From a virus, in IMG/VR virus record IMGVR_UViG_3300039106_000120, positions 18,207 through 47,516 of that record: a DNA stretch of 29,310 nt. One strand, written 5' to 3'. How positions within the stretch are numbered: the stretch's first letter is position 1; each line of letters opens with the position of its first letter. The notes under the pieces were generated by a model that saw only the letters and a list, made by a program, of their open reading frames with translations, searched no databases and had not been told where the DNA came from. The position numbers and the translations under genes were made by a program. This document shows, one piece after another, positions 17,740-25,094 of the stretch.

Positions 17740-18585
17740 ATGGCAGTTAAAACATCAGTTAACGTAGCCGGAACGTTCCAACCCGCTAAAAACATATACG
17801 TTAACGTAGCTGGAACGTGGCAAAAAACACAGGCAGTATACGCAAACGTAGCTGGAACGTGGCAGAGGGTACATACCCCTGTAGTGGAAATAATAATAGC
17901 TAGTAGTGTAAATGACTACAATATTGCAACAGCGGTAGCAACGGCTTTAGGATATACCCCAACTTTACCCGTAGATGTAAGAGTAACAGTAAACAGCGGG
18001 GTTGTTGTAGGTCAATCATATACGTTTAGTGGCACTAACCAAAATAGAATACAAACTAAAAGCTCGCTTGCAGGGATGCAAACTGGAACATTACCTACAG
18101 GGTCTTTATTGACATTAACTAATAATGGATATATTGTTGGCTGTGGTGGTCAAGGCGGTTCATTCGGTACACCAAATGCGACAGGGTTAAATACTAGATG
18201 GGCAGGTGGTACTGCACTTTATGCAACCTATGCAATTACTGTAATAAATAACGGCACAATAGGTGGCGGTGGCGGTGGTGGTGCAGGTGGTGATGGCGGT
18301 GGCGGTAATTCTACAGGTGGCGGTGGCGGTGCAGGTGCAACTGTTGGTTTAGGTGGTTATGGCTACAGTGGAGTATATAACCCATATGGTACTACCCCTA
18401 CATTAACGGTCGGCGGTATCGGTACTCACAACGGCAATAACGGCGGTGATTTAGGGTTACCAGGTTACCATACTCCTAGCTTTGATGGTACGGGGTTAGT
18501 TGGTAATGCAGGTGCTTACATTGTAGGAAACAGCTTAGTTACATGGACTACAACGGGAACACGTCTAGGCGTGGTAGTGGCATAG
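17740..18585 (+). CDS. Glycine-rich tip adhesin, gp38-like
   Basis: The 281-residue protein has three N-terminal repeats of the form VNVAGTF/W (about 6-13, 21-28, 36-43), probably a fibre-attachment element. A central beta region (about 50-130) is followed by a glycine-rich C-terminal half containing GCGGQGGSFG, a long Gly run (about 175-200), TGGGGGAGATVGLGGYG and GGIGTHNGNNGGDLGLPG. This layout recalls the polyglycine-II sandwich of gp38-type receptor-binding tips of T-even-like phages, where Gly runs form the core and the loops between carry host specificity. GC content is visibly higher than in flanking genes, suggesting recent exchange. The remnant of an M15 peptidase follows immediately. 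Similarity to gp38 is by pattern only. Confidence 0.65.
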   Translation: MAVKTSVNVAGTFQPAKNIYVNVAGTWQKTQAVYANVAGTWQRVHTPVVEIIIASSVNDYNIATAVATALGYTPTLPVDVRVTVNSGVVVGQSYTFSGTNQNRIQTKSSLAGMQTGTLPTGSLLTLTNNGYIVGCGGQGGSFGTPNATGLNTRWAGGTALYATYAITVINNGTIGGGGGGGAGGDGGGGNSTGGGGGAGATVGLGGYGYSGVYNPYGTTPTLTVGGIGTHNGNNGGDLGLPGYHTPSFDGTGLVGNAGAYIVGNSLVTWTTTGTRLGVVVA

Positions 18586-18586
18586 T

Positions 18587-18757
18587 ATGAAACTTTCGGA
18601 GCATTTTAGCCTAGATGAATTTACCGCATCAGAGACAGCGACACGCAAAAGCATCGACAACACCCCACCTCCAGTCGTTACGGAAAACCTTCGTATGCTG
18701 GCTGCGCTCCTTGAGCAAGTTCGTGAGCTTTTAATGTTTTTGCCTAAGGATATCTAG
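18587..18757 (+). pseudogene. Truncated M15-type peptidase (endolysin remnant)
   Basis: A 56-codon frame starts one base after the adhesin stop and reads MKLSEHFSLDEFTASETATR, then DNTPPPVVTENLRMLAALLEQVRELL, before ending in unrelated MFLPKDI and TAG. The first 48 residues match the N-terminus of M15 (D-Ala-D-Ala carboxypeptidase-like, Peptidase_M15_3) proteins, common as phage endolysins in betaproteobacteria. The catalytic region (SGYRS and the HxxGxAxD zinc site) is missing. Its composition is near 50% GC, far above neighbouring DNA. It looks like the edge of a recombination event. The frame may be translated, but it cannot be an active peptidase. Confidence 0.75.
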
Positions 18758-18803
18758 GTGAAAATGAGCAGTTAAATGGTCTTCATTTATAAATAAATCT
18801 TGT

Positions 18804-18829
18804 AAATAGACTATAAAAGGAGTCTATTT
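18804..18829 (+). promoter_or_regulatory. Hairpin with Shine-Dalgarno in the loop
   Basis: AAATAGACT (18804-18812) and AGTCTATTT (18821-18829) form a perfect 9-bp stem around the loop ATAAAAGG. The AAGGAG ribosome binding site spans the loop and the stem base. A short TTG-initiated frame begins at the end of the stem. It could hide or present the RBS; a weak terminator is the alternative. Confidence 0.4.
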
Positions 18830-18924
18830 TGGCGGTCGTAAATTTTGGATTGTATATCAATGAGGGAAGATTTGAAGATACTAATAAAATATTTGAAATA
18901 CCTTCTCACTATAAATTATCCTAA
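18829..18924 (+). CDS. Possible 31-residue peptide, no recognised family
   Basis: A TTG-started frame with AAAGGAG eight bases upstream encodes 31 residues (beginning AVVNFGLYINEGRFED after the start). It ends in TAA at 18922-18924, where the terminator stem begins. The composition returns to the AT-rich style of the phage after the GC-rich peptidase remnant. It may be a real small gene or the tail end of a deleted one. No function can be assigned, and only the RBS spacing supports translation. Confidence 0.25.
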   Translation: MAVVNFGLYINEGRFEDTNKIFEIPSHYKLS

Positions 18925-18962
18925 AAATACCCCTCTATAGAAATATAGCGGGGTATTTTTTT
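18924..18962 (+). terminator. Rho-independent terminator with GAAA tetraloop
   Basis: AAAATACCCC (18924-18933) pairs with GGGGTATTTT (18950-18959). After one T.C mismatch, CTATA/TATAG closes a GAAA tetraloop (18940-18943), and T residues follow. It shares loop sequence and layout with the terminator at 24997. Confidence 0.93.
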
Positions 18963-18966
18963 ATCC

Positions 18967-18995
18967 TTGACTTAACCTCCCATAGCTGGTATACT
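18967..18995 (+). promoter_or_regulatory. Strong sigma70-type promoter with extended -10
   Basis: TTGACT (18967-18972), a 17-base spacer and TATACT (18990-18995), with TGG just upstream of the -10. It starts 5 bases after the terminator and leaves a leader of about 28 bases before the ATG at 19030. Confidence 0.88.
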
Positions 18996-19029
18996 ATTTA
19001 AAATCATAGAAAATATACATAGGGGTTAT

Positions 19030-19239
19030 ATGAATATTATTTTAAATAATAATAAATCAGAGTCACTAGTGATAGGCGGTACTGGTCCTATGGGCCCTAT
19101 GGGATACCTATCAAGTAGCCCAGACGTTGATACAACTAGTTTACAAGATGGGTCTGTATTAGTTTACAAATCTTTAACACATAAATGGACTTCTTCTACT
19201 TTGCTTAATCTGCAAAATGTAGATGGTGGCGAATTTTAA
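19030..19239 (+). CDS. Small collagen-like tail-associated protein
   Basis: The 69-residue protein is the first gene after a strong promoter and has a good RBS (ataggggttat). An N-terminal Asn-rich segment leads to GTGPMGPMG, a short collagen-like Gly-X-Y stretch. A C-terminal region has DGSVLVYKSLTHKWTSSTLL, a pattern common at the base of phage fibres (a WTSSTLL-type beta strand). It has no membrane segment. It probably trimerises and forms an adapter or small fibre next to the long fibres that follow. A second small collagen-like protein lies at 25809 after the next promoter module. Function is inferred from motifs and position. Confidence 0.6.
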   Translation: MNIILNNNKSESLVIGGTGPMGPMGYLSSSPDVDTTSLQDGSVLVYKSLTHKWTSSTLLNLQNVDGGEF

Positions 19240-19253
19240 CGGAGAAATAAATA

Positions 19254-21410
19254 ATGGCTTCAATTTTACGCATAAAAAGGTCCTCTGTTAGCGGAAACCC
19301 AGCAACGCTTGCTGCAGGTGAGTTAGCTTATTCAGCTCTTACAGATACAGGTAGTAATGGTGGTGAACGTCTATACATAGGTATTGGTACTGAAACTGGT
19401 GGAAATGCCGCTAATCATCTAGTTATAGGTGGTACTGCATTTACTAACTTATTAGACCACAACCCTGGTACACTAACAGCTAGTTCGGCTTTAATTGTTG
19501 ATTCTAGCAGTAAACTAGACAACATCAAAGTAGATAATATTGACCTTAATGGCAATACTATTAGTACTTTAGATACTAATGGTAATTTAGTACTAAATCC
19601 CAACGGTACGGGTATGGTTCAAATTGCTGGTACATGGACACTTCCACGAAGTGCTGGTACCAACGGATATGCTCTTATTACAAACGGTACTTCTTCAGCT
19701 TCATGGGTAGAGATTAGTACTAATCTAACTATAGCTGGTGATACTGGTTCTGATATAGTATCAATAGTTAGTGATACACTAACCTTTGCCGGTGGTACTG
19801 GTATAACTTCTACAGTTACTAATAATAATGTAGATTTTAGTATAGATAATACAGTTGCTACTTTAACAGGCAGTCAAACCCTAACAAATAAAACAATAAA
19901 TTTAGCAAATAATACTTTAACTGCTACATCAGCTCAATTAGCCACTGCAATTAGTGATGAAACAGGTTCAGGTTCTCTAGTTTTTGCAACTAGTCCAACA
20001 CTAGTAACACCAGCACTTGGTGTTGCAACAGCTACTTCAATTAATAAATTAACTATTACTGCACCTACTACTTCAGCAACACTAAGTCTTGCGGATGGTA
20101 GTACATTTGGTACAGTAGGAGCTTTTTCAACTACGCTAACAGCTACTGGAATTACGGCTCTTACACTACCAACTTCAGGTACTTTAAGTACACTAGATGG
20201 AACCGAAACATTAACAAATAAAACTATCTCTACAGGGTCAACATGGAGTGGTAATACAATTGCTGTTGCCTCTGGTGGTACTGGTACTACTAATGGTTCT
20301 ATTACTGGTACAGGTGCTTTAACTTATACTGCTGGTGGTACAAATGCAAATATTAATCTAGTTCCAGTTGGTACTGGTACAGTTGATGTTGCTTCAAAAA
20401 GAATAACAGGTGTAGCAACACCTACAAGTGGTACAGATGCTGCAAATAAAAATTATGTAGATAATGCTGTAACAGGACTAGACTGGAAAGCTGCAGTAAA
20501 CTTACTAGCAGCATCTAATATTGCTTTAACAGGTCTTACTAATACATTAGTAATTGACGGTCACGCAGCATTAGATTCAGCAGATAATGATGTTTATAGA
20601 ATATTATTAAAAGGTCAAACTATTGCTTCAGAAAATGGTATTTATACATATTTTGATGATGGTACTAATTATACACTAACACGTTCTTTAGATGCTGATG
20701 TATATACTGAATTATTAGGTACTTCGGTATTTATTGAAGAAGGTACAACATATGGTAGTACTGGTTGGTTACAAACTAATCATTATTTAACTAGTTTTGC
20801 AGCACAAACATGGGTACAGTTCTCTGGTGCTGGTACTTATTCTGCTGGTAATGGTCTTACATTAACAGGTACTACATTTGATGTAGTAGGTACTACAGAT
20901 AGAATATCTGTAGCTGCTAACTCTGTTGATATTGCATCAACATATGCAGGTCAAAGTTCTATTACTACATTGGGTACAATAGGAACTGGTACTTGGCAAG
21001 CTGGTATAGTTGGTCCAATCTATGGGGGTACTGGCGTTAATAACGGTACTAAAACTATTACTCTTGGTGGTAACTTTACTCACACCGGTGCGCATACTTT
21101 AGACTTAACTACTACAGGTACTACCTCTGTAACCCTACCAACTACAGGTACTCTTGCTACCTTAGCAGGGACTGAATCTCTAAGTAATAAGACAATCACA
21201 GCATCAAGTTTCTCAGGAACTACAGTAGCTGTATCTGGTTTATCAACATTTACAAATGTTACAGATGCTTCAAGTCTAACAACTGCTGCCGTAATATTAT
21301 CTGGTGGTCTAGCAGTTACTAAACAAATATTTGTTGGTACACATTTAACAGGTGCAGGAGCCGCTACATCAACCTTAAGTGGTTTTGATATTGATGGCGG
21401 TACGTACTAA
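19254..21410 (+). CDS. Long tail fibre / structural protein 1
   Basis: The 718-residue protein has an N-terminal particle-attachment motif, ILRIKRSSVSGNPATLAAGELAYS, leading to GERLYIGIGTETGG; this resembles the N-terminal domain of Mtd-like and cyanophage fibres. The shaft carries repeats of the GSQTLTNKTI / GTETLTNKTIS / GTESLSNKTI type alternating with TLTLPTSGTLSTL-like strands. A more complex region at about 400-560 (DAANKNYVDNAVTGLDWKAAV onward) carries aromatic residues and may be the binding part. The RBS (ggagaaataa) is adequate. It shares its N-terminus and shaft motifs with the next gene, so the two are paralogues. It probably forms a trimeric side or tip fibre. Confidence 0.78.
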   Translation: MASILRIKRSSVSGNPATLAAGELAYSALTDTGSNGGERLYIGIGTETGGNAANHLVIGGTAFTNLLDHNPGTLTASSALIVDSSSKLDNIKVDNIDLNGNTISTLDTNGNLVLNPNGTGMVQIAGTWTLPRSAGTNGYALITNGTSSASWVEISTNLTIAGDTGSDIVSIVSDTLTFAGGTGITSTVTNNNVDFSIDNTVATLTGSQTLTNKTINLANNTLTATSAQLATAISDETGSGSLVFATSPTLVTPALGVATATSINKLTITAPTTSATLSLADGSTFGTVGAFSTTLTATGITALTLPTSGTLSTLDGTETLTNKTISTGSTWSGNTIAVASGGTGTTNGSITGTGALTYTAGGTNANINLVPVGTGTVDVASKRITGVATPTSGTDAANKNYVDNAVTGLDWKAAVNLLAASNIALTGLTNTLVIDGHAALDSADNDVYRILLKGQTIASENGIYTYFDDGTNYTLTRSLDADVYTELLGTSVFIEEGTTYGSTGWLQTNHYLTSFAAQTWVQFSGAGTYSAGNGLTLTGTTFDVVGTTDRISVAANSVDIASTYAGQSSITTLGTIGTGTWQAGIVGPIYGGTGVNNGTKTITLGGNFTHTGAHTLDLTTTGTTSVTLPTTGTLATLAGTESLSNKTITASSFSGTTVAVSGLSTFTNVTDASSLTTAAVILSGGLAVTKQIFVGTHLTGAGAATSTLSGFDIDGGTY

Positions 21411-21442
21411 ACCCAGCTATATAGCTAAATAAGGGAAGCCAC

Positions 21443-24379
21443 ATGGCAAACACAGTAAAAGTAAAACGTTCAGCAACACCGAGTGCAATTCCAACAGTAG
21501 GACAACTTGCACTTGGTGAAATAGCCGTTAATACATATGACGGTAAGATGTTCATTAAAAAAGATGTAAGTGGTGCGCAAACTATTGTAGAAGTAACTGT
21601 AGCAGGAGGTTCCGCCCCAGTTTTAGCTATTGCTGGCGACTCTGGTACAGATAACGTTACTGTTGGTACTGATACTCTAACTTTTGTTGGTGGTACAGGT
21701 ATTACATCTACAGTAACTAATAATACTGCTACATTTGATATTGACTCAACAGTAGCTACTTTAACTGATACGCAAACCCTTACAAATAAAACTTTAACAA
21801 GTCCAACACTAACAACTCCAGCGTTAGGAACTCCAGCTAGTGGTAACTTTAGTACTGGTACATTTACATGGCCAACATTTAATCAAAATACAAGTGGTAC
21901 TGCAACCAATGTAACCGGTACAGTAGCAGTAGCTAATGGTGGTACAGGTGTTACAACTAGCACAGGAACTGGTTCAGTGGTATTAAGTGCAAGTCCTACA
22001 TTAACAGGCACTATTAATGCAGCTAACTTAACATTAAGTGGTGATTTAAGTGTTAATGGTACGACTACTACAATAAACTCCACAACTATATCAGTTGATG
22101 ATAAAAATATTGAACTAGGTTCTGTAGCTAGCCCAACTGATATAACTGCTGATGGCGGTGGTATTACACTTAAAGGTGCTACTGACAAAACTATCTCATG
22201 GGGTACAACTAATGGTTGGACTTCAAGCGAAACATTTAATATCGCTACTGATAAAACATATAAGATTAATGGAACTACTGTTCTATCTGCAACTACGCTA
22301 GGTTCTGGTGTAACTGCTTCTAGTTTAACTAGTGTTGGCACTATTGCAACTGGTGTTTGGAATGGTTCAAGTATCAGCACAACTTACACAGATGCCAAAG
22401 TTACCAGCGTGAACGGCAGCACTGGTGCTGTAACTGGATTGGCCACAACTGCCAGTCTCAGTTCATATCAAGCAACCAGCGAAAAGAACGCAGTAAATGG
22501 ATATGCAGGCTTAGACGCAGGCGGCAAAGTAGCAGCCGCACAATTACCAAGTTATGTGGATGATGTTGTAGAAGCCGCCAATTTGGCCGCACTACCAGCC
22601 ACAGGTGAAACTGGCAAAATCTATGTGACCCTAGACACAAACAAAACATATCGTTGGAGCGGTTCAGCTTATGTTGAAATTAGCCCAAGCCCAGGTTCAA
22701 CTGATGCAGTAACTGAAGGTTCAACTAATCTTTATTTTACCACACAAAGAGCCCGTGATAGTTTTTCTGCTTCAACAGGCATTGGCATTACTAGTGGTGC
22801 TATCAGCATTGCCAACACAGCAGTCACAGCAGGTTCATATACCATTGCAAGTATTACTGTTGATGCGCAAGGTCGTATTACTGCAGCTAGTAATGGTACT
22901 GGTGGTGCAGGAACAGTAACAAGCGTTGCGATGTCAGTTCCAACTGGCTTATCTATTGCAGGTTCACCAATAACAGGAAGTGGAACATTAGCGGTTACTT
23001 ATACGGCTGGTTATGCGATACCTACAACGGCAAGCCAAACTAATTGGGATACTGCATATACAGATCGATTAAAATGGGATGGTGGTGCAACTGGTTTAGT
23101 TGCCGCAACTGGTCGAACATCATTAGGCGCAACAACCGTTGGCAGTAACTTTTTTACGCTAACAAACCCAAGCGCAATTACATTTCCTAGAATGAACGCT
23201 GACAATACCGTTTCAGCTTTAGATGCAGCAACATTTAGAACGGCTATTGGTGCAGGTACAAGTTCAACAACTGGTACAGTAACAAGTGTAAGTGCAACTG
23301 TACCTACTGGTTTATCTATTTCAGGTTCTCCAATAACAGGAAGTGGAACATTAGCGGTTACTTATACGGCTGGTTATGCGATACCTACAACGGCAAGCCA
23401 AACTAATTGGGATAGCGCATACACATATCGCGTGCCATCAGGCGGAATTATTATATGGTCAGGCGCATCAACGGCAATCCCAAGCGGATGGTTTTTGTGC
23501 AATGGTTTAAATGGAACTCCTGATTTACGCGATAGATTTGTTGTTGGTGCAGGTTCAACTTATGCAGTTGGCGCAACTGGTGGTAGTGCAAATGCCACAT
23601 TGGTAAGCCACACTCATACGGCAACATCAACCTTTACTGGAAATGCGTTAGGTACTCATAACCATACCGCTTCATTTAGTGGCACTTCTGTCACTCCAGC
23701 AGGTTCAATCAGTTCAACATTTACAGGTACTTCAGTAACTCCTGCTGGTAGTGTTTCTTCATCGTTTACTGGTACATCAGTAACACCAGCAGGTTCGGTT
23801 AGTTCAAGTTTTACTGGTACTGCGTTGGCAACACATAACCATACAGCATCATTTAGCGGAACGTCAGTAACTCCTGCTGGCTCAGTAAGTTCATCAGTAA
23901 GCGATCCCGGGCATTACCACAACTTGCCAGGAAACACATCATCAGGCAGCATTCGTCAGACACAAATTGGTGTTAACTCAACTGCTGTTAATGCAACTTC
24001 TTCATCTGTAACAACAGGTATTACTGTTTCATCAAGTTTCACAGGAACGGCATTTACTCCTGCTGGTTCTGTAACCAATACAGCAATTAGTGCTGGCACT
24101 CCAGCAGGTAGTGTTAGTTCATCATTTACAGGTACTGCATTTACTCCTGCTGGTAGCGTTTCATCTAGCTTTACTGGTACAGCGTTTACGCCGGCAGGTA
24201 GCGTATCATCATCATTTACTGGAACGGCATTTACGCCAGCAGGTTCAGTAACCAATACTGCTATTAGCGCAGGCACGCCGGCTGGTAGCGTTTCAACAAC
24301 AAACAGCACAGAAGGCGTTAGCGCGACAAATGCAAACTTGCCGCCTTATTATGCTTTGTGCTACATAATGAAATCATAA
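21443..24379 (+). CDS. Long tail fibre 2 with tail-collar, HxH-rich tip
   Basis: The 978-residue fibre begins with the same attachment motif as its neighbour (VKVKRSATPSAIPTVGQLALGEIAVN) and similar shaft repeats. From about residue 315 (base 22390) the codon style changes to a more GC-rich mix. Residues about 490-660 contain a duplicated segment (two copies of VPTGLSI to TNWD). A phage tail-collar domain follows (GWFLCNGLNG, PDLRDRFVVGAG, about 675-710). Next is a tip with HTHTA, two HNHTA and one HYHN motifs and about ten copies of a GTSVTPAGSVSSSFT-type unit. It ends LPPYYALCYIMKS, the usual collar-protein terminus. The RBS is aagggaag. HxH motifs bind metal in T4 gp37/gp12-type fibre tips. 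This is likely a main host-range determinant. Confidence 0.88.
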   Translation: MANTVKVKRSATPSAIPTVGQLALGEIAVNTYDGKMFIKKDVSGAQTIVEVTVAGGSAPVLAIAGDSGTDNVTVGTDTLTFVGGTGITSTVTNNTATFDIDSTVATLTDTQTLTNKTLTSPTLTTPALGTPASGNFSTGTFTWPTFNQNTSGTATNVTGTVAVANGGTGVTTSTGTGSVVLSASPTLTGTINAANLTLSGDLSVNGTTTTINSTTISVDDKNIELGSVASPTDITADGGGITLKGATDKTISWGTTNGWTSSETFNIATDKTYKINGTTVLSATTLGSGVTASSLTSVGTIATGVWNGSSISTTYTDAKVTSVNGSTGAVTGLATTASLSSYQATSEKNAVNGYAGLDAGGKVAAAQLPSYVDDVVEAANLAALPATGETGKIYVTLDTNKTYRWSGSAYVEISPSPGSTDAVTEGSTNLYFTTQRARDSFSASTGIGITSGAISIANTAVTAGSYTIASITVDAQGRITAASNGTGGAGTVTSVAMSVPTGLSIAGSPITGSGTLAVTYTAGYAIPTTASQTNWDTAYTDRLKWDGGATGLVAATGRTSLGATTVGSNFFTLTNPSAITFPRMNADNTVSALDAATFRTAIGAGTSSTTGTVTSVSATVPTGLSISGSPITGSGTLAVTYTAGYAIPTTASQTNWDSAYTYRVPSGGIIIWSGASTAIPSGWFLCNGLNGTPDLRDRFVVGAGSTYAVGATGGSANATLVSHTHTATSTFTGNALGTHNHTASFSGTSVTPAGSISSTFTGTSVTPAGSVSSSFTGTSVTPAGSVSSSFTGTALATHNHTASFSGTSVTPAGSVSSSVSDPGHYHNLPGNTSSGSIRQTQIGVNSTAVNATSSSVTTGITVSSSFTGTAFTPAGSVTNTAISAGTPAGSVSSSFTGTAFTPAGSVSSSFTGTAFTPAGSVSSSFTGTAFTPAGSVTNTAISAGTPAGSVSTTNSTEGVSATNANLPPYYALCYIMKS
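22967..23050 (+). repeat. 84-bp direct repeat, copy 1 (in fibre 2)
   Basis: By eye this is identical to 23330-23413. The two copies are offset by 363 bases (121 codons), so the reading frame is kept. The repeated DNA encodes PITGSGTLAVTYTAGYAI and the following PTTASQTNWD. Confidence 0.9.
23330..23413 (+). repeat. 84-bp direct repeat, copy 2 (in fibre 2)
   Basis: Second copy of the repeat at 22967-23050. Unequal recombination between the copies would delete or add exactly 121 codons in frame. The flanking sequence (VTSV and VPTGLSI) is also similar but diverged. Confidence 0.9.
23680..24300 (+). repeat. Tandem 45-bp protein-coding repeats in fibre tip
   Basis: About ten units encode a 15-residue motif of the form GT-(S/A)-(V/F)-TPAGS(V/I)-SS-S-FT. 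They are interrupted by the two HNHTA loops, the HYHN loop and two TNTAISAGTPAGS variants. Repeats are well conserved as protein, with synonymous changes between units. The unit suggests a repeating beta-turn fibre element. Confidence 0.8.
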
Positions 24380-24381
24380 TC

Positions 24382-24864
24382 ATGCTAATTAAAAACTTTA
24401 TAACATCGGAACAACAAACAGAATTATTGGCATGGTCAAATAATTTGCCACAAACCAATGAACCAAATTTTGTTTCATTTGAATTGATACCTGACGCGCC
24501 ATTATGTTTAGATGACATAAGGAACAAATGTGTAAATTCATCAACAAATGTTGCTTATTTAAAATCTATTACAGCGGATTTTATTTTGGAAGTTCCAGTA
24601 AATAGTGAAATTACAAACCATACCGATGGAAAAGCAATTTGGACATTTGACAAAGTTCTTGGAAATTATGACCATATAAGATTTATTATCTTATTGCAAA
24701 AGCCTACCGATGGTGGTGAGTTAATAGTAAATAATGAAACTGTTTTGATGGATGAATTAGATTGTTTTGTTTTAAATTCATCGGCATTAATACACGCTTT
24801 ATCAAAAGTTAATGGATTAAAAAATTATATGGCTATTGCTTTTCTTTTTGAATGTGAAATTTAG
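24382..24864 (+). CDS. 2-oxoglutarate/Fe(II) dioxygenase-like protein
   Basis: With the start at the ATG 2 bases after the fibre stop (24382), the protein has 160 residues beginning MLIKNFITSEQ. An earlier in-frame ATG at 24358 would overlap the fibre gene and is less likely. Residues fit the Fe(II)/2OG oxygenase pattern: H80-T-D82 (HxD), a hydrophobic strand HIRFIILLQ, a GGEL turn (111-114) typical of prolyl-hydroxylase-like members, distal H138 in ALIHALSKV, and K147 nine residues later where the 2OG-binding Arg or Lys sits. Such enzymes hydroxylate proteins, nucleic acids or small molecules. Its place after the fibre suggests fibre modification or a role in altering the cell surface; both are guesses. 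The base composition resembles the end of the fibre, so the two may have moved together. Confidence 0.65.
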   Translation: MLIKNFITSEQQTELLAWSNNLPQTNEPNFVSFELIPDAPLCLDDIRNKCVNSSTNVAYLKSITADFILEVPVNSEITNHTDGKAIWTFDKVLGNYDHIRFIILLQKPTDGGELIVNNETVLMDELDCFVLNSSALIHALSKVNGLKNYMAIAFLFECEI

Positions 24865-24873
24865 GATTATTTT

Positions 24874-24993
24874 ATGGACACTCAATCATTACTTAACCTT
24901 TTATTTTCATCCGCAGGGTTAGCTGGGCCAATTACAATAAATAGTGGAATTACAGTAACAATACCAAGTGGTGGTCGCTGGGTAGTCTTATAA
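24874..24993 (+). CDS. 39-residue peptide resembling a fibre C-terminus
   Basis: The short frame begins 9 bases after the oxygenase stop and reads MDTQSLLNLLFSSAGLAGP, then ITINSGITVTIPSGGRWVVL. The second half looks like the last beta strands of many phage fibre and tip proteins (TVTIPSGGRWVVL). It may be a genuine small tip peptide or the left-over end of an older fibre gene cut off by insertion of the GC-richer module. The RBS is weak (aggattattt). A terminator starts 3 bases after the stop. Confidence 0.5.
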   Translation: MDTQSLLNLLFSSAGLAGPITINSGITVTIPSGGRWVVL

Positions 24994-24996
24994 AAT

Positions 24997-25034
24997 AAAA
25001 TACCTCGCCATAGAAATATAGCGAGGTATTTTTT
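24997..25034 (+). terminator. Rho-independent terminator with GAAA tetraloop (second copy)
   Basis: AAAATACCTCGC (24997-25008) pairs with GCGAGGTATTTT (25021-25032). ATA/TAT inside closes a GAAA loop (25013-25016), and T residues follow. The stem and loop sequence parallel the terminator at 18924. Confidence 0.93.
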
Positions 25035-25039
25035 CATCC

Positions 25040-25068
25040 TTGACTTATCCCACCATAACTGCTATACT
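25040..25068 (+). promoter_or_regulatory. Strong sigma70-type promoter with extended -10 (second copy)
   Basis: TTGACT (25040-25045), a 17-base spacer and TATACT (25063-25068), preceded by TGC. It lies at the same distance from its terminator as the module at 18967 and drives the genes from 25095 on. Confidence 0.88.
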
Positions 25069-25094
25069 AAATAAAATTAATAAAGGATAAAATT

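Noticed and set aside
21883-22380. Reverse-strand frame of 165 codons (Val/Pro/Leu-rich)
   Set aside because: Mirror of Thr/Gly/Asn-rich fibre repeats on the + strand; no domain pattern.
22357-22563. + strand frame of 68 codons inside fibre 2
   Set aside because: Out-of-frame shadow in the composition-shifted region; no RBS, and an unlikely composition rich in Arg, Gln and Trp.
23680-24300. CRISPR array
   Set aside because: The repeats are contiguous, in frame with a fibre gene and have no unique spacers of even length.
23956-24309. Reverse-strand repetitive frame suggestive of a repeat protein
   Set aside because: Its regular pattern is the complement of the 45-bp fibre repeats on the + strand.
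19254-24379. Diversity-generating retroelement acting on Mtd-like fibres
   Set aside because: The N-terminal motif is Mtd-like, but no reverse transcriptase, template repeat or variable repeat was seen in the window.
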